Source: DAIDKA01 sp035487155 (GTDB lineage: Bacteria > Pseudomonadota > Gammaproteobacteria > Steroidobacterales > Steroidobacteraceae). From it: a stretch of 64,000 nt of DNA. The position numbers and the translations under genes were made by a program. Location: NCBI GenBank assembly GCA_035487155.1, contig DATHMK010000038.1, positions 19,759 to 83,758 on the forward strand, read 5' to 3'. The notes beneath the pieces are model-generated. The model was not told the DNA's origin. It worked only from the letters and a program-made list of their open reading frames with translations, and did no database searches. Every line of letters begins with the position of its first letter. Position 1 is the stretch's first letter. Positions 26,502 to 41,421 of the stretch are shown in pieces.

Positions 26502-27231
26502 CTTGATGGGTACGCTCGTTTGAGAGAAGGGCCCGGACCCGGTGTGTTACAGGGAACGGTGGTCCATGTTGAACTTGAGTCAGCGTGGCTTGCTGCAGCC
26601 TCCTGTGCCATCTGGATTACGCGTATTCCAACGTCAGCGAATGCCTACTCAAAGCAACCGATGCGGCCGGCATTGAATTCAACCTCGAGCCGGGGCGTCG
26701 CGCCCAAGGGATGATTGCGTATATGCAATCAGATAGTTGTGTGCGATTCATTTGCTGAGGCAGCAGCCCATTTGCAGGCGCCGCGTCCCAGGGCCCCGCG
26801 AATGCCACGCGGGCTCAAGAGCACAACGAAGCGTCTCGCCTAGCTCGCAGTGGAGCACTTGGATAGCACCAGCAGGACCCACCTGCAGGTCGAGCTGGTT
26901 CACGACATATGCCATCCGCACCTCCATACCGGCCTAGGCGAGCTGCGGTTTCCCGGTGCCCCCTGCTGCGTTGCGGTGCCCGTCCGGTCCGGCCAACCGC
27001 CACCCACACCTGATTAAGATGCCTGGTGGCAGGAGACACCTCCCGTTTTGGGCCGTCAATCTGGCGCCAAACGGCAACAACCCTGGCAGAACGTTTCGAT
27101 TTGTAGGCCGCGTCCTACAGCGGCGTCGCAGGGCTGAACCCTATGCTGCGGTCAGATTACGAGTATGGACTCGTGCGCCTTCGCCTACGCGCATTGCTTG
27201 GGTGGCGCCCCAGTCATGATCGGGAGCAACA
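26502..27231. other. 730-base intergenic region before the HAMP kinase
   Basis: No gene is supported. A 57-codon rightward frame with GTG at 26585 and stop at 26756-26758 has protein-like composition around LDYAYSNVSECLLKATDAAG but lacks a ribosome site; it may be a gene remnant. The right end holds the inverted repeat at 27103-27120. The region should contain divergent promoters for the secreted protein and the kinase. Confidence 0.35.
27103..27120. promoter_or_regulatory. Inverted repeat TGTAGG-N6-CCTACA upstream of the HAMP kinase
   Basis: TGTAGGCCGCGTCCTACA is a perfect 6-base inverted repeat with a six-base spacer, about 112 bases before the kinase start. The same arms and spacer, and part of the flank (GTAGGCCG, TCCTACAGC), recur at 49423-49440, and a close variant at 51267-51284. 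The size fits a dimeric response regulator of the LuxR/NarL type. The binder is unknown. Confidence 0.55.
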
Positions 27232-32960
<5,729 letters not shown>

Positions 32961-32976
<16 letters not shown>

Positions 32977-34742
32977 TTTCCGATCCGACATCCCGCCCCG
33001 GACCCGCCGGGGAGGACAAGGTCAACATCCTGCTGGTGGATGATCAGCCCGCGCGCCTGCTGACCTACCAGTCGGTGCTGAATGAGCTGAACCAGAACCT
33101 GGTGTGCGTGTCCTCGGGCCTTGAGGCGCTCGACAAGCTGATGCGCGAAGAGTTCGCGGTGGTTCTGCTCGATGTGAGTATGCCGGACATGGACGGTTTT
33201 GAGGCCGCGCGCCTGATTCATGAACATCCGCGCTTCGAGCGCACGCCGATCATATTTGTCACTGGCGTGCACATGTCGGAACTGGACCGGCTGCGGGGCT
33301 ACAAGCTCGGCGCCGTGGACTATGTATCCGTGCCCGTGGTGCCCGAAATCCTGCGCAGCAAGGTCGCGGTACTGGTCGAACTGTATTGCAAGCGTCGCGA
33401 ACTGGTTGCCCTGAACCGTCACCTGGCATTTGCCAACGCGCAGCTCGCCGAGGCCAACACCGCCCTGCAGGCGGAGAAGACCCGCGAACTGCACGCCCTC
33501 AATGAAAGCCTACAACAGGCCAATGCGGACCTGGAACGCGCCAATCTTGCCCTTCAGGCCGAGGTCGCGGAACGCTCCCGGGCTGAACAGGCGCTCAAGG
33601 AGGCGGATCGCCACAAGGACGAGTTCCTGGCGATGCTGGCACACGAGCTGCGCAATCCCCTCGCCCCCATCCGCAACGCCGTGCACCTGATGAAACTCAA
33701 GGCAGTCGAGGATCCGCAGTTACTGCTGTCGCGCGACATCATTGAGCGCCAGCTGCTGCAGCTGACCCGGCTGGTGGATGATCTGCTGGATGTCTCGCGC
33801 ATCACCCGCGGCAAGATCAACCTGACACGCCAGCGAGTGGAATTGCGCGAACTGGTCGATCGGGCCGTGGAAACGGTGGCGCCGACGATTGAGAAGCAGG
33901 GTCACACGCTTGAAGTGGAGATCCCCAACCGTTCGCTGGTCATTTACGGGGATCCGATGCGCCTGACGCAGGCCCTGGGCAACGTTCTGGGAAATGCCGC
34001 CAAGTACACCGACAACGGTGGCCGCATTACCCTGCGCGCGCGGCGCCGTCAGCGCGATGTTGAAATATCGGTCAGCGACAACGGCATTGGCATCGTCCCC
34101 GAGGTGCTGCCTTGCATATTCGACCTATTCACGCAGCTGGATCAGCGCCGGAGCCGTCCCCAGGGCGGCTTGGGGATCGGTCTGGCGCTGGTGCGACAGC
34201 TGGTGGACATGCATGGTGGGACCGTCACAGCCTCCAGTGATGGTCCCGGCAAGGGCAGCGAATTCACCATTCGGCTCCCGGTGTCCATCGAACGCACCGC
34301 TGGCAACGATGCAGCAGAGGACGGCGAAGCGCAGGCCCCCGTGCAGCCCGAGCCACCCGTGGCGCCTCCTCGCCCGGTGCCGCAGCGCCGGATTCTGGTC
34401 GCCGATGACAATCCGGACGCACGCGAGAGTCTGGCCACGCTGCTGTCCCTGAATGGACACGAAGTGTTCCGTGCCCAGGATGGCACTGATGCATGGCTGA
34501 GCGCGGAGCGCCACCGCCCCGATGTCGCACTGCTGGACATCGGGATGCCCTGCGCCAATGGCTACGAAGTTGCGCGCCGCATCCGCGGCGAACCCTGGGG
34601 ACGCAAGATGGTCCTGGTGGCGCTCACCGGCTGGGGTCAGGATTCTGACCGGCGTCGCTCGCACGAAGCGGGTTTCGACAGTCATCTCACCAAGCCCGTG
34701 GATCCTCAGGTTTTGGATGAACTGCTGGCGCGTGTCTCCTGA
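32961..34742 (+). CDS. REC-HisKA-HATPase-REC hybrid histidine kinase
   Basis: A soluble 593-residue kinase. An N-terminal receiver (phospho-Asp D71 in LLDVSMPDMDG) is followed by a long coiled coil, a DHp helix with H228 in MLAHELRNPLAP, a HATPase domain (DNGIGI, GGLGIGLALV) and a C-terminal receiver (D526 in LLDIGMP). No sensor domain or membrane helix is present, so its input is probably phosphotransfer through the N-terminal receiver, plausibly from the HAMP kinase just upstream. The reading frame is open from 32886; the start is taken as GTG at 32961, inside the end of the upstream gene, with TTG at 32973 (overlapping the upstream TGA) as the alternative. Confidence 0.88.
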
Positions 34743-34888
34743 CCATCAGCCTGCTCCTACGCCCAGTGAAGGACTTTCCCGCATGGGTGTCCCGCAGTTC
34801 TAGGCCTAGGCTGACCCTGCATCGCACGAGCCCACGCACAGGCAATGGTGCCCCAGTGGGCTGCGCCTCGCGATGCATCGAGGAGCAC

Positions 34889-35086
34889 ATGAACGAGGAC
34901 AAGGTCAAAGGCCAGTGGAAGCAGCTGGCGGGCAAGCTCAAGGCAAAATGGGGCAAGCTCACCGACGATGATCTGACAGTGTCGGACGGCACTGCGGAAT
35001 ACCTGGAAGGCAAGATCCAGGAGCGCTACGGCGTCGCCCGGGATGAGGCCAAGCGTCAGGTGCGGGAGTTCAGCTCGCGCCTGTGA
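34889..35086 (+). CDS. CsbD family stress protein
   Basis: A 65-residue CsbD-like protein (MNEDKVKGQWKQLAG, then KWGKLTDDDL). The family consists of small, highly hydrophilic general-stress proteins of unknown mechanism, often abundant under osmotic or stationary-phase stress. The start at 34889 follows GAGGAG closely. It lies 147 bases after the hybrid kinase gene and before a MipA gene, consistent with an envelope or osmotic stress locus. Confidence 0.9.
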   Translation: MNEDKVKGQWKQLAGKLKAKWGKLTDDDLTVSDGTAEYLEGKIQERYGVARDEAKRQVREFSSRL

Positions 35087-35186
35087 GTGGCCACCCGCCT
35101 GCGGTCGGGGCGTTGTCGGGCAGGTCGCGCCCATGACGCCACCGACCTATATGATTGTCTGTTGAAATTTCGCAATCGGAAGCCCA

Positions 35187-36050
35187 ATGCCCAATATCTC
35201 GCGTTCGATTGCCTTGCTGATCCTCATGATGATTGCATGGCTGCCGCATGCCGCGCGGGCCCAAAGCCAATCGCCGCTGCAGGAGTGGCAGTACGATGGC
35301 GGCATCATCCTGGCACGGCTGTTCGAGCCCAACTTGCCCGAATGGCGCGACATTGCAGGCGTCGCCGCCGAGGTGCAACCGGCTTACGAGGGGGCCCGCG
35401 CCTACAAAGTGAGTGGCGGCCCGGTCGTCAACATTTACTACCGCGATATTGTGTTCTTCTCCACGGGCGAAGGACTGGGTTACAACTTCCTGCGCGGCGA
35501 CCATTACCAGATCGGCGTCGGCCTGACGTATGACCTGGGTCGCAGTCAGAAACTGGATGGTGCGAATCTCAACGGCATGGGCGACATAAAGGCCGCTCCG
35601 GTCGGCAAACTTTATGGCTCCTGGGTTCTGTCGAAGAAATTTCCGATGATCCTGCGCGTGGCGGCCCGGCAATACATCGGCGGTGCCCAAGGCGCTGTTG
35701 GCGATGCCTCGGTCTATCTGCCGCTACCGGGTAGCTCCAAGACCTTTGTCATGTTCGCCGGCCCCTCCATCACGCTCGGCACGGCGCATTACCTGCAGAC
35801 CATGTATGGCGTCAACGCGCAGCAGGCTATGGACTCGGGCCATCCCGAATATGATATTACCCGCGCCGGCACCAGCACGGCTGGGGTCGGGTTCAGCGCC
35901 ACGAAATTCATCGGCAAGCACCTGCTGATCAATCTCGACTCGGCCATCAGCCAGGTGCGCGGAACTCCGGCGAGAAGCCCCCTGATCGAGCAAAGGACTC
36001 AGCGCGTGCTGGCGCTGTCCTTCGAATATCACTTCGAATCCGCACCTTAG
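35187..36050 (+). CDS. MipA/OmpV family outer-membrane protein
   Basis: A 287-residue outer-membrane protein with a signal peptide ending HAARAQS. The MipA/OmpV pattern is visible in the repeated amphipathic strands and in GLGYNFLRGDHYQIGVGLTYDLGR, and the chain ends in a strand (LALSFEYHFESAP) close to the usual C-terminal aromatic. MipA links murein synthases to lytic transglycosylases in E. coli; other members are porin-like. GGAAG precedes the ATG. The last four bases overlap the convergent beta-barrel gene. Confidence 0.88.
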   Translation: MPNISRSIALLILMMIAWLPHAARAQSQSPLQEWQYDGGIILARLFEPNLPEWRDIAGVAAEVQPAYEGARAYKVSGGPVVNIYYRDIVFFSTGEGLGYNFLRGDHYQIGVGLTYDLGRSQKLDGANLNGMGDIKAAPVGKLYGSWVLSKKFPMILRVAARQYIGGAQGAVGDASVYLPLPGSSKTFVMFAGPSITLGTAHYLQTMYGVNAQQAMDSGHPEYDITRAGTSTAGVGFSATKFIGKHLLINLDSAISQVRGTPARSPLIEQRTQRVLALSFEYHFESAP

Positions 36051-36664
36051 AAACGCCAGGCGGCCCCCAGCCACAGAGCATTTGAATTGGGCGCATTGAC
36101 CATGCGGATCTGGTCATATTCGGCGTTGAAATTCAGATGGCCGAACAGCGTCAATCCGAGACCTCCGCCGTAGATGAAGTCCGAGCGGCTATGGCTGGAC
36201 TGCAGCACATCGGCCGGAGGCTCGTTGAAGTCTACCGTGAGGTTGGTGTTGTAGAACAGGTAGCCGCCCTTGGCGAAGATCTCCAGCGGACCCAGCGGCA
36301 GCGTTCCCACGACGAACGGCGCGAAACCACTCATGTGCAGATTGTAGTCGCCATTGGAGCCGGTGCCGACGAAGGAATCGTGCGCAGAGCCAAAGTTCAT
36401 GTAGTCAGCCTCGATAGCCAGGAACGGCAGAAATCGCCAGCCCGCATCGATTCGGTAGGCATCATGCGTTGAGTGCGTGATGTCATCCACGGCAGCTCCG
36501 ACGTCATTGAAGTTGTCGAGTCTGAGGTCAAAGCGGCCGAACGCACCCCCGACGTAGGGACCACTGATCGGCCCTTCGCTCGCAACGTCGGCATGGCTGC
36601 GGGTCGGATGCAGCAGCAGTCCCGCGCACACTGCCGTGGCGGCGAGCGCCTGTAATCGGCTCAT
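36047..36664 (-). CDS. Outer-membrane beta-barrel protein (OmpA-barrel / opacity-like)
   Basis: A 205-residue protein with a Sec signal peptide (LAATAVCAGLLLHPTRSHA) and about eight alternating strands (YVGGAFGRFDLRL, GWRFLPFLAIEADYMNFG, GGLGLTLFGHLNFNAEYDQ) ending in the canonical Trp-Arg-Phe. The length and C-terminal Phe fit a small eight-stranded barrel. The start at 36664 begins the signal peptide; the open frame extends further upstream. A structural or protective surface role is inferred. Confidence 0.82.
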   Translation of the reverse strand: MSRLQALAATAVCAGLLLHPTRSHADVASEGPISGPYVGGAFGRFDLRLDNFNDVGAAVDDITHSTHDAYRIDAGWRFLPFLAIEADYMNFGSAHDSFVGTGSNGDYNLHMSGFAPFVVGTLPLGPLEIFAKGGYLFYNTNLTVDFNEPPADVLQSSHSRSDFIYGGGLGLTLFGHLNFNAEYDQIRMVNAPNSNALWLGAAWRF

Positions 36665-36764
36665 GATGTTCCTTCCCTTAGCAAGATGATGCCGGGCATG
36701 CTCGCTTAAGGCCGGCGCTGCGCCCAGCGGGCCGTAACCGCGCACCGGCGTAGGACAGGACGGA

Positions 36765-38738
36765 CTATTGACTGGCCAGCAGCGCGCTGCAGTCCTGGTC
36801 CTTGGCCAGGCCCGGGTCCACGAAGGCCAGCATGGCGGCGACCGGAGTCAGTAAAGTGCCCAGTGCGGCCGCAATTCCGCCCTGCTTGATGAGCTGACCC
36901 TTGTCCGGTCCGAACTTTGGCTTGATGAGCTGACCCTTGATGTCCACCGGCGCACGCACTCGCACGAAGTGGAATTTCTTGGGTTGACCCTGGATGGTCA
37001 GGTCCAGTTGCTCGGTACCCAGATCAATCTTGCCTTTGCCGGTAATGAGGACGTTCTGGGTATCGAGCACAAAGCTCTGGGCAGTGGCCGTTCCGTCGCT
37101 TACATCGAACCGCGCGACTCCACAACGTATCGGGGCGCGTCCGGTACTCTTGGTGAGCAGCAACCCGACACCCTTCAGATCGATACCGGTCAGCTGCGCC
37201 AGTGCCTCGCGAATGTCACCATGGGGTATGACGGCAACCAAGCTGCCGTTGGCATCGGACATCAGGTTGTGGACCGAATCGCCCTTGCCTGACAGCACGG
37301 CCCGCGCCTGCAGGACGCCGCCAAGCGGTGCCGCGCTCGCCGGCCCGCTACCTTTGATCTGGTCCAGCTTGACATCCGTGGCGCGCATTTCCATGCGCAC
37401 CGTCGGCACTTTCGGGCGCGCATCGATGGTGACGACACCGCTGAGCCGTCCCTGCGGCAGGTCGAACTGGACCGGATCCAGCGCCAGTACGCCATCCTTC
37501 AGCCTGGCGTGGAGATTGACCTGGGTAAACGGCACCTTTCCGGCCTCGATGTCGGTCGCCTTGAAACGCACGTCGGCATCCATCGCCTTGACGCGATTGG
37601 TCTCAAGATGCGCATCGGGGAAGAGCTTCTTGGGTTGGGCGGCTGGCGCCGCTGCGGTTGCCGAGGAATTGCCGCCCCGACTGTGCGCGTCGCTCGACCC
37701 CGTGGCACTGGCGCGCGTACCCGTGATCGCGCCCAGATCGGCCAGAAACAGATGGCCGGAGTTCAAAGTGGCCGTCAGCATGGGACGCTGATGGGTGGCG
37801 TCAACATCGACGCTGCCGGAAATATCACTGCGCCCGAGGACCCCCTTGATGTTGCGGACACTGAAGCGCTGGCCGACACGGTTGATCTGCGCCTGCAGTT
37901 GGTAGGGTGGCGAATTCGGCAGCGCGAGGTGGGTCAGGTAGTACAGTTGCGCGAGGTCAGGACCATGCGCGGCCACCTGCAGCTGAATCTGCCCCAGATC
38001 GAAAGGTTTGAGCACCTCGCCCTGGGCCTGCACCGCGTTCTGCCCCGCCGTGATACTGAGCTTGAACGGATAGGGACGATTCGAGTCCACGACCAGCAGC
38101 GCGGCGCCGGAGACCTCCATCGCGAACGGCGAGTCATTGACAGTGCCCTGCCCCTGGATATGCAGTGCCTGGGGATCTGCGACCGCGGCGTGCTCGTGAG
38201 CTTGTATGGTGCCGTTGATCTTCAGACGGTGCGCATCATCCAGCAGCAGCACCTTTCCGGAATTGATGATCAGTTCGTGAATCGCCGGCAGGTTGATGGG
38301 CTTGGCGGCCGGCGCCGTGGCGCTGGTGGGCGCGGTATTCGCGTCGGTCCAGTTGGCGCGGCCAGACGCTTCCTGATGCAGGTACAGGTCGGGATTGTCG
38401 ATTTCGACCCGCGGCAGGACCAGATGTCCGCGCAGCAGCGCACTCAGGTCAACCTGGAGCTGCAATTGCTGTAATTGCAGCAGCGGACGCGGCAGCTCCC
38501 AAGCTGGGTTGGCAACGCGCACGCCCTCGACCGTGAAGGAAGGCGTACGCGACCACAGGTGGGCCCGCAGATGGCCGCCAATCGTGATAGTGCGCCCGCT
38601 GTGCGCGCTGGCGATTCGTGCGATCGGTCCGCGCAGCCAGTCCCAATCCATGAGCGCCAGCGCCACGATAAATAGCGCCACCACGGCCGCGAGCCCCAAT
38701 GACCCGTAAAGCAGGATGCGGCGCAATCTTGGGTTCAT
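36765..38738 (-). CDS. AsmA family protein
   Basis: A 657-residue envelope protein with one N-terminal membrane anchor (LLYGSLGLAAVVALFIVALAL) and a long periplasmic beta-rich body starting TITIGGHLRAHLWSRTPSFTVEGV, typical of AsmA. The C-terminal AsmA-like segment includes TIQGQPKKFHFVRVRAPVDIKGQL. The family (AsmA, TamB, YhdP) spans the periplasm and is linked to phospholipid transport to the outer membrane. It lies 100 bases upstream of the barrel gene on the same strand. Confidence 0.9.
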   Translation of the reverse strand: MNPRLRRILLYGSLGLAAVVALFIVALALMDWDWLRGPIARIASAHSGRTITIGGHLRAHLWSRTPSFTVEGVRVANPAWELPRPLLQLQQLQLQVDLSALLRGHLVLPRVEIDNPDLYLHQEASGRANWTDANTAPTSATAPAAKPINLPAIHELIINSGKVLLLDDAHRLKINGTIQAHEHAAVADPQALHIQGQGTVNDSPFAMEVSGAALLVVDSNRPYPFKLSITAGQNAVQAQGEVLKPFDLGQIQLQVAAHGPDLAQLYYLTHLALPNSPPYQLQAQINRVGQRFSVRNIKGVLGRSDISGSVDVDATHQRPMLTATLNSGHLFLADLGAITGTRASATGSSDAHSRGGNSSATAAAPAAQPKKLFPDAHLETNRVKAMDADVRFKATDIEAGKVPFTQVNLHARLKDGVLALDPVQFDLPQGRLSGVVTIDARPKVPTVRMEMRATDVKLDQIKGSGPASAAPLGGVLQARAVLSGKGDSVHNLMSDANGSLVAVIPHGDIREALAQLTGIDLKGVGLLLTKSTGRAPIRCGVARFDVSDGTATAQSFVLDTQNVLITGKGKIDLGTEQLDLTIQGQPKKFHFVRVRAPVDIKGQLIKPKFGPDKGQLIKQGGIAAALGTLLTPVAAMLAFVDPGLAKDQDCSALLASQ

Positions 38739-38872
38739 CAGGGCATGCCTTGGGAGAAATCCAAGGCTCCACAGTAAGCGCCTCCGGGGCGCGCGCCCGT
38801 CGGCGGTTCGCGCCAGCCCGCGTAAGACCTTTGCAGGGATTTAGGGTGGCAGCCGAAGTTCACATAAGAGGC

Positions 38873-38890
38873 TGTAGGAGACGACTTACG
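38873..38890. promoter_or_regulatory. Degenerate copy of the TGTAGG-N6 inverted repeat
   Basis: TGTAGG, AGACGA, CTTACG: the left arm equals that at 27103 but the right arm matches CCTACA at only four of six positions. It lies between the divergent AsmA gene and the small frame at 38973. It may be a weak copy of the shared site or part of a REP-like element, since TGTAGGAG often begins REP sequences in related genera. Confidence 0.3.
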
Positions 38891-38972
38891 CTATTACATG
38901 CAGTTCGACTGAATCGGGGCCGGGAGCACGCCTGTAATCATTGCGCCTGGGAAGGGAAACGGGAGAGTCCCG

Positions 38973-39182
38973 ATGACGTATCGCAATACCCTGATTGAAC
39001 GATCGCGGAATTTCGCATCGGAGAATGCTGAACCCGCGGTGCTCGATTATCTGCAGCTTCGCAATCGACACTGTTTGCAGGCCTGGTATCAGCGGCGCGT
39101 GAAGTACGCCCTGAATGCCGTCGCGCAAAGCGCGCAGCGCCCGGCCGCGGATCGTACCCATCGCTGGTGGTCGCCCGGTTGA
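38973..39182 (+). CDS. Possible small protein, 69 residues
   Basis: A rightward frame starts with ATG preceded by GGGAGAG at a suitable distance. The product (MTYRNTLIERSRNF at its start) is basic, with no signal peptide, membrane helix or known domain. It lies about 80 bases downstream of the degenerate TGTAGG repeat. I do not recognise it. The good ribosome site is the main reason to list it; the Arg-rich C-terminus could equally be noise. Confidence 0.35.
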   Translation: MTYRNTLIERSRNFASENAEPAVLDYLQLRNRHCLQAWYQRRVKYALNAVAQSAQRPAADRTHRWWSPG

Positions 39183-39296
39183 CTTGTGCACAGGAACGCA
39201 ATGGTGGCCACCTTTCCAAGGCGCAGTGCTTGTGATGAGCCTGCGACACGGTGATCGTCGCGCCTCATCTTTGTGCAGACCAATGCCTGAGTCCAG

Positions 39297-41087
39297 ATGA
39301 GCTTGAAACCCTTCTACATCAATGACTGCATGAGTTGGCTGCACCCTGGCTCGAGCCAGCGTGGGGTCATTCTGTGTTCGCCCATCGGGCTCGAAGATCT
39401 CGTCATGCATCGCTTCGTGCGCCGCCTCGCCTGCGACATTGCCGCAGCCGGCATGCCCACATTGCGCTTTGACTATCGCGGTACGGGCGATTCTGCCGGA
39501 TCAGAGACCGATCCGGACACGGTGCAGGCGTGGCTGACGAGCGTGCGCAGAGCCGTTGAGTGGCTGCGGGAGGAGACCGGAGTCAAACAGGTCGTGCTGG
39601 TCGGCTTTCGCGTCGGCGGTCTGTTGGCCGCACATGTCGCGGCCCAGCTTGGCGACATTGCCGCGCTGGTGCTGGTGGGACCTGTGGTCTCGGGAAGTGC
39701 CTATGTTCGGGAAGCAAAGGCATTGCGCTCGCTCGTGGCACAAAGTTCGGGAGCTACGACTGCCGATGCCGCGAGGGCGGACGATGAGGGCCGTGGCGGC
39801 TTGAATGTCGCGGGCTTTCAGCTCAGCCGCGCGACCCTCAAGGATCTAGAACACCTGGATCTGCGAATGCTGACCCGCAGCCCGGCCCCCCGGATCTTTC
39901 TGCTGGGTCGTTCCAGTTCCCCAGCGGACCGCCGCCTGGGCGAGTATCTGCGCACGTTGGGCGCCGAGGTCAGCGTCGGCATTCTGCCCGGCTTCGCGTC
40001 CATGCAATGGAATTCAAGTCTCGCGGTGCTGCCAAGGGACGCCTTTGCGGAACTGGTCCATTGGCTTAAGGTTGACGCGCCCCCCGGCCGCGCCAGGTTC
40101 ACACGCACCGCTGCCAACCGACTCCTGTCGAGCGAATGGCGCGAGGAACCCGTACAGTTCGGCCCGGACAGCCGCCTGTTCGCCGTTCATTGTACGCCGC
40201 GTCATTCGGTTCCCAGATCCACTCTGTTGATTGTGAATCATGGTCTCAACCGCCACATAGGTTGGGCGCGCACGTATGTGACCCTGGCCCGGCGGCTCGC
40301 CGCCCAGGGCGTCGCCACACTGCGCATGGACATTGCAGGGGTCGGCGATAGCGCGACCGCACCCGGCCGGCCCGAACAGCAGTTGTATGCGCGCGAGTCT
40401 GTTGCCGACATCAAGGCCGCGCTGGATTGGTTGCATCAACACGGTTGCAAGGAAATAACGCTGCTGGGCCACAGCGCCGGGGCGCATCTGAGCTTCCATG
40501 CGGCCGTCGCCGACAAGCGTGTCACAGGCCTGGCTCTGATTAACCTCAGCCGGTTCGTCAGCGATCCGATGGAACCCAGCGACTACGGCAAGCGGCCCAC
40601 CTTTCGGTCCACGGGCTGGTATTGGTCGAAAATGGTGAGCCTCGATGTATGGCGCAGGCTGGCGAGCGGCAGAGTTCACGCCATCAGCATTGCCGAAACG
40701 ATTGCCGGGCGGTTGCTGCGTCGCGCGGGCCTGCGCCTGATGTCGATTCTGGGAAGGGAATCGGGCGCAGAAGTCAGTCACACGCAAATCATTACGCAAT
40801 TCCGCCGCCTGTCAGAACGTGGCACGAAGGTTCTGCTCCTCTACAGCATCGGCGATGAAGCTTTGGATGAACTGGCCCTGTACTGCGGCCGCGGCGGACG
40901 AAGGCTGGCCAACCTTAGGAATGTACACCTGCAGACGATTGACGATACCGATCACAACCTGACATCGCGGCGCTCCCGGGAACTGTACTTCGCCATCCTG
41001 GAGCGTCACATCGGGCTCGGCCGTCACATCCCCAGCATTCCGCAGCGACCGGCAGCTGCGGCAAGGTTGTCGGCCAGTGCGTACTGA
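39297..41087 (+). CDS. Tandem alpha/beta hydrolase; first domain lacks the catalytic Ser
   Basis: A 596-residue fusion of two alpha/beta-hydrolase domains of the serine aminopeptidase/acyl-esterase type. In domain 1 (about 1-260) the fold motifs are intact (LRFDYRGTGDS) but the nucleophile elbow reads GFRVGG, with Arg105 where Ser belongs, so it is probably inactive or binding only. In domain 2 (about 285-585) GHSAGA supplies Ser393, and DDTDHNL near the end supplies the likely His. Such hydrolases often sit next to a carrier protein and act as thioesterases or acyltransferases. It begins an operon whose next gene is a carrier protein. Confidence 0.82.
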   Translation: MSLKPFYINDCMSWLHPGSSQRGVILCSPIGLEDLVMHRFVRRLACDIAAAGMPTLRFDYRGTGDSAGSETDPDTVQAWLTSVRRAVEWLREETGVKQVVLVGFRVGGLLAAHVAAQLGDIAALVLVGPVVSGSAYVREAKALRSLVAQSSGATTADAARADDEGRGGLNVAGFQLSRATLKDLEHLDLRMLTRSPAPRIFLLGRSSSPADRRLGEYLRTLGAEVSVGILPGFASMQWNSSLAVLPRDAFAELVHWLKVDAPPGRARFTRTAANRLLSSEWREEPVQFGPDSRLFAVHCTPRHSVPRSTLLIVNHGLNRHIGWARTYVTLARRLAAQGVATLRMDIAGVGDSATAPGRPEQQLYARESVADIKAALDWLHQHGCKEITLLGHSAGAHLSFHAAVADKRVTGLALINLSRFVSDPMEPSDYGKRPTFRSTGWYWSKMVSLDVWRRLASGRVHAISIAETIAGRLLRRAGLRLMSILGRESGAEVSHTQIITQFRRLSERGTKVLLLYSIGDEALDELALYCGRGGRRLANLRNVHLQTIDDTDHNLTSRRSRELYFAILERHIGLGRHIPSIPQRPAAAARLSASAY

Positions 41088-41100
41088 GGCGGTTGAAGTC

Positions 41101-41421
41101 ATGGATATGCGCGACATCAGTTCGCAGATACGCCGTATCGTCGTCGAGTACGGGCGATTGGCAATTGCGTCCGAGGAGCTCACCGACCATGCGGATCTAT
41201 ACGCCGCCGGTATGACCTCCCACGCGGGGGTAAATGTCCTGGTCGCGCTGGAGAGTGAACTGGATCTGGAATTTCCCGACAGCATGCTCAGGCGCGGAGT
41301 GTTTGGCAGCATCGCCTCGATACGTGCCGCCATTGAGAAACTGATCCAGGCTCCCATGGCCACCGACATCGCGGGTTGCGAACGCAGTACTTCCTCACTG
41401 TCGCGCCCGGGAGTGCACTGA
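41101..41421 (+). CDS. Acyl/aminoacyl carrier protein
   Basis: A small carrier protein of about 106 residues. DLYAAGMTSHAGVNVL holds the phosphopantetheine attachment Ser40 in the form GMTSHA instead of the GLDSL of fatty acid ACP; this variant is seen in carrier proteins paired with amino acid:[carrier protein] ligases and exosortase loci. The C-terminal 25 residues are extra and low-complexity. ATG at 41101 is used; a GTG at 41077 overlaps the hydrolase end. The next gene starts directly at its stop. Confidence 0.85.
   Translation: MDMRDISSQIRRIVVEYGRLAIASEELTDHADLYAAGMTSHAGVNVLVALESELDLEFPDSMLRRGVFGSIASIRAAIEKLIQAPMATDIAGCERSTSSLSRPGVH

Larger units (their letters stand above)
38739..39296. 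other. Intergenic region between asmA and the carrier-protein operon
   Basis: This holds the divergent promoters of the AsmA gene and the carrier-protein operon. It also contains a weak inverted repeat (38873-38890) and one possible small gene (38973-39182). No promoter hexamers stand out. The leftward 174-codon frame at 38886-39410 is antisense noise. Confidence 0.4.

Noticed and set aside
34799..34812. CTAGGCCTAG palindrome before csbD as a member of the same site family
   Set aside because: It is a compact palindrome without the six-base spacer and with different outer bases.
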